Origin: Spirochaetae bacterium HGW-Spirochaetae-2
GTDB lineage: Bacteria; Spirochaetota; Spirochaetia; Sphaerochaetales; Sphaerochaetaceae
Assembly: GCA_002839355.1 (NCBI GenBank)
Contig: PGXW01000029.1
Coordinates: 22,770 to 59,147, forward strand
Direction of reading: 5' to 3'
Length of the DNA stretch: 36,378 nucleotides
Made by a program: the position numbers and the translations under genes. The notes below the pieces were generated by a model. The model was not told the DNA's origin. It saw nothing but the letters and a program-made list of their open reading frames with translations, and did no database searches. This document shows positions 30,767 through 36,378 of the stretch, piece by piece (within the stretch, counting starts at the first letter, position 1; each line of letters opens with the position of its first letter).

Positions 30767-33700
30767 ATGGGAGACATCATGCGACCCGTTCCCTTCGAGG
30801 AACTCATCAATAGGATTTTTTCCGAATATCGCCAATCGAATACCATATTCGGAATTCACCAGGACCAATTCTGCACACCTGATCCCAGCAAGGGAATCAC
30901 CGTATTCGGCCAGAAGTGCGCGACCCCGCTCGGGCCTGCCGCAGGACCCCATACCCAGCTTGCCCAGAACATCGTCGCCAGTTATTTGGTCGGCGGTAGG
31001 TTCATGGAGCTCAAGACCGTCCAGAAGATGGATACGCTCGAAATCGACAAGCCTTGTATCGATGCCCGTGACGAAGGATACAACGTGGAGTGGTCGACGG
31101 AATATACTTTGCCGAAAGCCTACGAGGAATACGTGAAGGCCTGGGTACTGTTGCATGTGATCGAGGCATTGCTCAACGGCGGCAAATTCGAGAAACCTTC
31201 GTTCATCTTCAATATGAGCGTCGGATACGACCTCGAGGGAATCAAGACACCCAAGATGCAGACCTTCATCGATTCCATGATAGACGCATCGACCTCGGAA
31301 TCCTTCAGCAATTGCATCGAATCCCTTGCGGCGATCATTTCCGAAGGTGCCTTCCTGGAAGGAACCGCCTGGGAAGGACTGGAAAAGAAGCTTTCCGGGT
31401 TGCCTGCCAAGATTTCCAGGACTATCAGCCCGTCGGTGACCATCAGTACCATGCATGGTTGTCCTCCCCATGAGATCGAAGCCATCTGCACCTACATGCT
31501 CTCCGAGAAGAAGCTCAATACGTTCGTGAAATTGAATCCGACATTGCTTGGGTTCGACACCGTCCGTGCCATCCTGGACGACCTCGGCTACAACTATGTC
31601 GGCCTGAAGCGCGAATCCTTCGACCATGACCTGCAGTATGGCGATGCGGTCTCAATGCTGCACCGGTTGGTCGATCTCGCTGCCTCCAAGAACCTCGGAT
31701 TCGGCGTGAAGCTTACCAATACCCTTGGATCGGTGAATGACCAGGGAGTACTTCCCGGTGCCGAAATGTACATGTCCGGACGCACCTTGCTGCCGATCAG
31801 CACCGGTGTCGGCGCATTGCTTTCCAAGGAATTCGGGGGAAAACTCCCCATTTCCTACAGCGGCGGGGCGAATGCCACCACCGTGCTCGATATCTTCGAG
31901 ACAGGAATCCGTCCCATAACGGTGGCTACCGACATGTTGAAACCGGGCGGTTATGTGCGGATGAAGCAGATGGTCGGAATCCTTGAGCAGAAGGGCACGA
32001 CCTGGTCGGCCAAGCAGATCGATGTCGCCAAACTGGAGAAGTTGGCTGCCTCGGCCCGCCAGCGCGAGAGTGTGCAGAAGGATTTTCGAGGGACGGACGA
32101 AGTGACCGTACCCGGCAAATTGCCGTTGACCGACTGTTATGTCGCTCCTTGTGTACAGGCTTGCCCGATCCACCAGAATGTACCCGACTATATCTATCTG
32201 GTCGGGAAAGGCCGGTACGCCGACGCGTTGGAAGTCATCTACGATACCAATGCCTTGCCGAACCTCACCGGTTACATTTGCGACCACCAGTGCCAATACC
32301 ATTGTACCCGACTCGATTATGAAGGGACGGTGCAGATTCGCGAGATGAAGAAGATCGCCGCCGAACAGGGCTTCGCCGAATATATCAAGCGTTGGGAAAA
32401 GCCCGAGGATGCCACCGTGAAGGCTGCCGTAATCGGTGCGGGCCCCGCAGGACTTTCGGCGGCCTACTTCCTGGCACGCTCTGGCTTCGCGGTTACCGTT
32501 TTCGAACGTGAGCAGAATGCCGGGGGAGTCACCCGCAATGTCATTCCGGGATTCCGGTTCCCTGAAAGCGCCTTGCAGGCCGATATCGATTTCATTGCCG
32601 CCCATGGGGTGGCATTCAAATTCGGCGCCGAACGCAACGAAGTCACGGTCGATGCCCTGCATACCGCCGGGTACGACCACCTGTTCTATGCGATCGGTGC
32701 GGAAGTCGACAATGAGATTCCGCTCACCGGGGATCGTAGCCGTATCCGTCCTTCGCTGCATTTCCTCAATGCCTTCAGAAAGGATCCCTCCAAGCTCTCC
32801 CTGGGCAAGAAGGTTGTCGTTGTCGGTGGCGGAAATACTGCCATGGACAGTGCCCGGGCTGCGACACGGGTTCCCGGAGTCGAGGAAGTCTCGGTAGTCT
32901 ATCGGAGGACCAAGAAGGAGATGCCCGCCGATCTCGAGGAATACGACAATGCGGTCGAGGAGGGCGTCAAGTTCCTCTTCCTCACCAATCCGGAATCGTA
33001 TGGTGCCGACGGTACGCTCGTGTGCCGCACGATGGCGCTGGGCGAGCCCGATGCCTCCGGCAGACGTAGGCCGGTTGCGACCGACGAGACCGTGTCCATG
33101 CACGCCGATGCCCTGATCACTGCGATCGGCGAGAAGGTCGACGGCGAGGCGCTGTCGTGGTTCGGTGTTCCCCTCGATGCGAAGGGATGGCCAATGGTCG
33201 ATGCCAAGACGCTCGAATCTACCGAGAAGGGTGTATATGTCCTGGGTGATGCGCAGAGTGGACCGTCCACAGTGGTCAGATGCATCGCATCGGCCCGCAA
33301 GGCTGTGGAGGCTGCGATCGATTCGGTGCTGGGTTCGCTCGAGGAAGACGACCACCATGGGCATGATCATGGGTGCGGATGTGGACATGACCACGACGGC
33401 GACCATGAATGCGAATGTGGAGACGACCACGAGCACGCGGACGGGTGCTGTTGTGGCGACGATGAGGATGATGAAGAGTACACCGATGAGGAGCTCGACG
33501 AGATCGAAGCGGAGGAAAATGCCTTCTTCGGAGAAATCCGGGCAAAGAAGGGCAAGCATGTCGCTCCCGCCCCATTGGATGCCGCTGTGAAGGCTTTTGC
33601 CGAGAGGGAAGCTTCCCGATGCCTCGAGTGCAGCTATATTTGCAACAAGTGTGTTGAAGTCTGCCCGAACAGGGCCAATGTCGCGATCGATATGCGCCTG

Positions 33701-34033
33701 CGTGCAGACCTGTTCGACCACCCGTACCAGATTGTCCATTTGGATGCCTTCTGCAATGAATGTGGCAACTGCGCGACCTTCTGTCCGTGGGAAGGAGCTC
33801 CGTATCTCGACAAGTTGACGGTATTCAGTCGTCAGGACGATTTCGAGAATTCGGAGAATACCGGATTCTTGATGGATGACGATTCGGTCCTTGTCCGCAT
33901 CGATGGCGACGTTTCACGGCACACCGTGCTTTCCGACGGGACACTCGATGGGGATTTGCCCGAAGAGGTTTCGTCCATCATTGAAGAGATTATCGTAAAC
34001 CACGCCTACCTGCTGGGTTCGGTGGGTGAATAA
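30767..34033 (+). CDS. ygfK: YgfK-type iron-sulfur flavoprotein oxidoreductase
   Basis: A 1088-residue protein. N-terminus MGDIMRPVPFEELINRIF matches E. coli YgfK. Domains in order: a dihydroorotate dehydrogenase-like barrel (about 1-420), a cysteine cluster segment CYVAPCVQACP and CDHQCQYHC (about 455-515), a GltD-like FAD/NADPH region with GAGPAGLSAAYFLARSG near 555 and GGGNTAMD, and two C-terminal 4Fe-4S motifs CNKCVEVCP and CNECGNCATFCP. YgfK is linked to anaerobic purine/uric acid breakdown. Between the flavin and ferredoxin parts, residues 862-897 form a His/Cys-rich stretch, unusual for the family, followed by an acidic segment. AAGGAG lies 11 bases before the ATG. It heads ygfK-ssnA-ygeY. 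Confidence 0.93.
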   Translation: MGDIMRPVPFEELINRIFSEYRQSNTIFGIHQDQFCTPDPSKGITVFGQKCATPLGPAAGPHTQLAQNIVASYLVGGRFMELKTVQKMDTLEIDKPCIDARDEGYNVEWSTEYTLPKAYEEYVKAWVLLHVIEALLNGGKFEKPSFIFNMSVGYDLEGIKTPKMQTFIDSMIDASTSESFSNCIESLAAIISEGAFLEGTAWEGLEKKLSGLPAKISRTISPSVTISTMHGCPPHEIEAICTYMLSEKKLNTFVKLNPTLLGFDTVRAILDDLGYNYVGLKRESFDHDLQYGDAVSMLHRLVDLAASKNLGFGVKLTNTLGSVNDQGVLPGAEMYMSGRTLLPISTGVGALLSKEFGGKLPISYSGGANATTVLDIFETGIRPITVATDMLKPGGYVRMKQMVGILEQKGTTWSAKQIDVAKLEKLAASARQRESVQKDFRGTDEVTVPGKLPLTDCYVAPCVQACPIHQNVPDYIYLVGKGRYADALEVIYDTNALPNLTGYICDHQCQYHCTRLDYEGTVQIREMKKIAAEQGFAEYIKRWEKPEDATVKAAVIGAGPAGLSAAYFLARSGFAVTVFEREQNAGGVTRNVIPGFRFPESALQADIDFIAAHGVAFKFGAERNEVTVDALHTAGYDHLFYAIGAEVDNEIPLTGDRSRIRPSLHFLNAFRKDPSKLSLGKKVVVVGGGNTAMDSARAATRVPGVEEVSVVYRRTKKEMPADLEEYDNAVEEGVKFLFLTNPESYGADGTLVCRTMALGEPDASGRRRPVATDETVSMHADALITAIGEKVDGEALSWFGVPLDAKGWPMVDAKTLESTEKGVYVLGDAQSGPSTVVRCIASARKAVEAAIDSVLGSLEEDDHHGHDHGCGCGHDHDGDHECECGDDHEHADGCCCGDDEDDEEYTDEELDEIEAEENAFFGEIRAKKGKHVAPAPLDAAVKAFAEREASRCLECSYICNKCVEVCPNRANVAIDMRLRADLFDHPYQIVHLDAFCNECGNCATFCPWEGAPYLDKLTVFSRQDDFENSENTGFLMDDDSVLVRIDGDVSRHTVLSDGTLDGDLPEEVSSIIEEIIVNHAYLLGSVGE

Positions 34034-34047
34034 GGAGTAGCACGACC

Positions 34048-35385
34048 ATGTCAATCACCGTATTTGCCAATGCCCGTGTAGTGCAGACCATGCCACCGTT
34101 TTCCGTACAGGAGAAGGTGGATGTGGTAGTACAGGACGATACTATAGTTGCTGTCGGCAGGAATGCCGGTAGCGCATATCCCGGAGCCAAACAGTTCGAT
34201 GCCTCGGGCAAGACGATTATCCCCGGGATGGTTTGTTCGCACCACCATTACTATTCGGGTCTTTCCCGTGGCATGCTGGTACAGGCCGGTCCCCAAAACG
34301 ATTTCATACAAGTGCTCAAGGAGTGGTGGTGGCGGCTCGACCGCGCACTCGATGAGGAAGCGAACTATTATTCCAGCCTGATCTGCTCGATCGACGCCAT
34401 AGCGGCGGGTACGACCTCCTGCATCGACCACCATGCCAGTCCCTCGCATATCGACGGATCGTTGGAAACCATTGCGAAGGGCATGCGGGAAGTCGGAGTC
34501 AGGGGTGCGACCTGCTATGAGATCACCGATCGCAACGGTGGTATGGAAGAGGTGAAGGCCGGAGTACAGGAAAACATCGCATTCGCAAAAAGTGTCGATG
34601 CCGAGCGCAAGGATGGGAAGAAGCCCCTGGTCGAGGCAATGATCGGCGGACACGCGCCCTTCACCATTCCCGACGAGGGTCTGGCAATGATGAAGGATGC
34701 TTGCGACAGCACCGGAAGGGGAATCCACCTGCATGTCGCGGAGGACAAGTACGATACTGTCCATTCGCACCACATGTACCACAAGGATATCATGGACCGT
34801 CTCGACAGTTTCGGTCTGCTTGCCGACAATACGCTGCTGGTGCACGGATTGTGGCTGAACGACAGCGAGATTGAGCTGCTCAACGAGCGCAAGAGCTTTT
34901 TGGCACACAATCCCCGCAGCAACATGAACAACCATGTCGGGTATTGCAAGCGATTGCGCCAGGTCGACCGGTTGGTCCTGGGCACCGACGGATGCGGCGG
35001 AAACATGTTCGAGGAGATCAAACTGGCGTTCTTCAAGCACAAGGACAACGGAGGTCCCTGGTGGCCAGGCGATTTCGCCACTGTGCTCACCCGTGGAAAC
35101 AAGATACTGGAGCGGTATTTCGGTGAACAGTTCGGCCGGGTCGAACCTGGATACAAGGCGGATTTGACCATACTCGACTACCAGAGCCCCACTCCGTGGG
35201 TCGACGGGAATGCCGCTACCCACCTTGTGTGGGGAACCAGCAGCAATTGTGTCGATTCGGTCATGGTCGAGGGAAACATGGTCATGGAGCACCGTTCCTT
35301 CGGGTTCGATGTAGAGGAAATATATGCGAAGGCGGCCGAGGTCGCCCAACGGGTCTGGAAGAAGGTCGATACCATCGCCCCCTGA
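34048..35385 (+). CDS. ssnA: SsnA-type amidohydrolase (putative aminohydrolase)
   Basis: A 445-residue amidohydrolase-superfamily protein of the SsnA subgroup. Metal ligands appear as SHHHY near residue 65, HLHVAED (about 231), LLVHGLWL (about 270), and GTDGCGGNMFEE (about 313). The superfamily hydrolyses C-N bonds in purine- and pyrimidine-like rings. SsnA is genetically tied to ygfK and ygeY in purine catabolic clusters. AAGGAG precedes the ATG; the gap from ygfK is 14 bases, so the two are one operon. It does not match the guanine deaminase pattern closely enough to assign that activity. Confidence 0.92.
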   Translation: MSITVFANARVVQTMPPFSVQEKVDVVVQDDTIVAVGRNAGSAYPGAKQFDASGKTIIPGMVCSHHHYYSGLSRGMLVQAGPQNDFIQVLKEWWWRLDRALDEEANYYSSLICSIDAIAAGTTSCIDHHASPSHIDGSLETIAKGMREVGVRGATCYEITDRNGGMEEVKAGVQENIAFAKSVDAERKDGKKPLVEAMIGGHAPFTIPDEGLAMMKDACDSTGRGIHLHVAEDKYDTVHSHHMYHKDIMDRLDSFGLLADNTLLVHGLWLNDSEIELLNERKSFLAHNPRSNMNNHVGYCKRLRQVDRLVLGTDGCGGNMFEEIKLAFFKHKDNGGPWWPGDFATVLTRGNKILERYFGEQFGRVEPGYKADLTILDYQSPTPWVDGNAATHLVWGTSSNCVDSVMVEGNMVMEHRSFGFDVEEIYAKAAEVAQRVWKKVDTIAP

Positions 35386-35449
35386 ACCGGACGGGAAACA
35401 AGGAAACAACTCCCAAGAATGGGAATTAGGAAAAGCCAAGGAGCAAACA

Positions 35450-36378
35450 ATGGGAATCCAAGAAGACATCAGATTGAAATCGGCGGAATATCGCCAGTAC
35501 ACGGCAGAGAACCTTTCCAAGATGGTGAAGGTCAAGTCCTACAGCAGCAAGGAAGAGGACGTATGTCGTTTGATCGTTGAATTGTGCAAGGAAGCGGGGT
35601 TCGACGAAGTTCGAATCGACGGATTGGGGAGCGTGATCGGTCGTGTCGGATTCGGCCCGAAGCAACTCGCGTTCGATGCCCATATAGATACTGTCGAAGT
35701 CGGGAATCTCGACAACTGGGATTTCGATCCGTTCAGTGGCGAGATCAAGGACGGCAAGGTCTTCGGTCGCGGAACATCGGACCAGAAGGGCGGGGCCGCA
35801 TCCATGATCACAGCTGGCCGCATCCTCAAGGAACTCGGATACGGTGGTGAATACAGTGTCTATTTCACCTTCACGGTCATGGAAGAGGACTGTGACGGCA
35901 TGTGCTGGAAATATTTGATCGAGGAAGAAAAGTTCAAGCCCGACTTGATCGTCTCCACCGAACCCACCAGCTGCCGCCTATATCGCGGTCACCGTGGACG
36001 CATGGAGATCAGGGTCTTCCTCAAGGGTGTCTCCTGCCATGGAAGCGCTCCGGAACGTGGTGTCAGCGCAGCCTACAAGGCAGCCCGAGCGGCATTGGCG
36101 ATCGAACAATTGAACAAGGACCTCCAGCCCGATGAGGACAAATTCCTCGGGAAAGGTACGATCACTGTTTCCCAGATCGACGTTCGCGGACCTTCGCAGT
36201 GCGCTGTCGCAGACTATGCGATGCTCTATTGCGACCGCCGCTTGACCTGGGGTGAGGATGCCGACCTTGCCATCGGCCAAGTCCGCGAGTATATCGCCAA
36301 GGCAACCGGCGACGACCCGAAGGATATCAAGGTCGAGATGCCCATGTACGAGAAACTCGGATGGACCAACAAGGACTA
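35450..36378 (+). CDS. ygeY: YgeY-type M20 metallohydrolase (partial, runs off window)
   Basis: The frame opens at ATG 35450, after AAGGAG with six bases of spacing, and stays open to the window edge, so at least 309 residues are present. M20 peptidase metal motifs are visible: FDAHIDTVEVGNLDNW, GRGTSDQKGG, FTVMEEDCDG and a dimerisation domain with GVSCHGSAPERGVSA. YgeY is the M20 member of the ygeW-ygeX-ygeY purine cluster; related enzymes cleave carbamoyl- or acyl-amino acid bonds. It follows ssnA by 64 bases, which include a small TCCCA-AGAA-TGGGA hairpin. The C-terminus is missing only because the window ends. Confidence 0.93.
   Translation, partial: MGIQEDIRLKSAEYRQYTAENLSKMVKVKSYSSKEEDVCRLIVELCKEAGFDEVRIDGLGSVIGRVGFGPKQLAFDAHIDTVEVGNLDNWDFDPFSGEIKDGKVFGRGTSDQKGGAASMITAGRILKELGYGGEYSVYFTFTVMEEDCDGMCWKYLIEEEKFKPDLIVSTEPTSCRLYRGHRGRMEIRVFLKGVSCHGSAPERGVSAAYKAARAALAIEQLNKDLQPDEDKFLGKGTITVSQIDVRGPSQCAVADYAMLYCDRRLTWGEDADLAIGQVREYIAKATGDDPKDIKVEMPMYEKLGWTNKD

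Noticed and set aside
31652-33739. Open frame of 695 codons on the minus strand opposite ygfK
   Set aside because: It mirrors the ygfK codons and has no recognisable domain or ribosome site; ygfK on the other strand is an unmistakable family member.
34051-35535. Open frame of 494 codons opposite ssnA
   Set aside because: It has no family features and fully overlaps ssnA, which has clear metal motifs and a ribosome site.
1-36378. CRISPR arrays, insertion sequences, prophage genes, rRNA genes
   Set aside because: No regularly spaced repeats, transposases, phage structural genes or rRNA segments were seen.

Overview
The window is a dense, mid-GC bacterial chromosome segment with Gram-negative-type anaerobe content: glycogen synthesis, 6S RNA, translation genes, ferrous iron uptake, peroxiredoxin/thioredoxin, a tripartite carboxylate transporter operon, and part of the ygfK-ssnA-ygeY purine-breakdown cluster. 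Gene content and protein style suggest Spirochaetota (Sphaerochaeta-like). That placement is inference; the window has no rRNA or other decisive marker.

Layout. Positions 1-8.1 kb read leftwards: glgA-glgC; then a TPR protein gene, tsaE, tsaB and trxB behind a 6S RNA gene; then infC-rpmI-rplT plus a small coiled-coil (ZapB-like) gene. From 8.2 to 13.2 kb lie fba, an unrecognised exported protein, tatD, a peroxiredoxin divergent from thioredoxin, and a Crp/Fnr-type regulator. From 13.4 to 21.2 kb a FadR-type GntR regulator is followed by an apparent catabolic operon: tctC-tctB-tctA transporter, short-chain dehydrogenase, two-subunit transketolase and a GarR-like reductase. From 21.2 to 23.98 kb runs a leftward feoA-feoA-feoB-FeoB-associated operon. 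A tRNA-Leu(TAA) at 24.07 kb is followed by an AT-rich islet holding an HTH/ImmA-type protein and a PIN-like protein, a probable toxin-antitoxin pair. Next come a nicotinamidase-like gene with an extra C-terminal region and a small membrane coiled-coil gene. From 27.7 kb to the end, two PLP enzymes (threonine synthase-like and a 490-residue fold-II enzyme) diverge from ygfK-ssnA-ygeY; ygeY runs off the window.

Regulatory signals are unusually readable. The GntR gene and the transporter operon carry the same 14-bp palindrome in opposite orientation. Both feo promoter/leader regions carry GTTAGC-N4-GCTAAC. The prx-trxA intergenic region carries two palindromes at promoters. Four genes (glgA, the 9321 gene, tatD, the pncA-like gene) have a -10 hexamer exactly six bases before ATG, which predicts leaderless mRNAs. 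A hairpin-rich repeat of about 135 bp occurs twice in inverted orientation, once in the trxA leader and once inside the transketolase/garR operon.

Best leads for new biology: the transporter/transketolase/reductase operon with unknown substrate, the HTH-ImmA/PIN islet, the Cys/His-rich insert in YgfK, the dispersed hairpin repeat and the leaderless promoter pattern.
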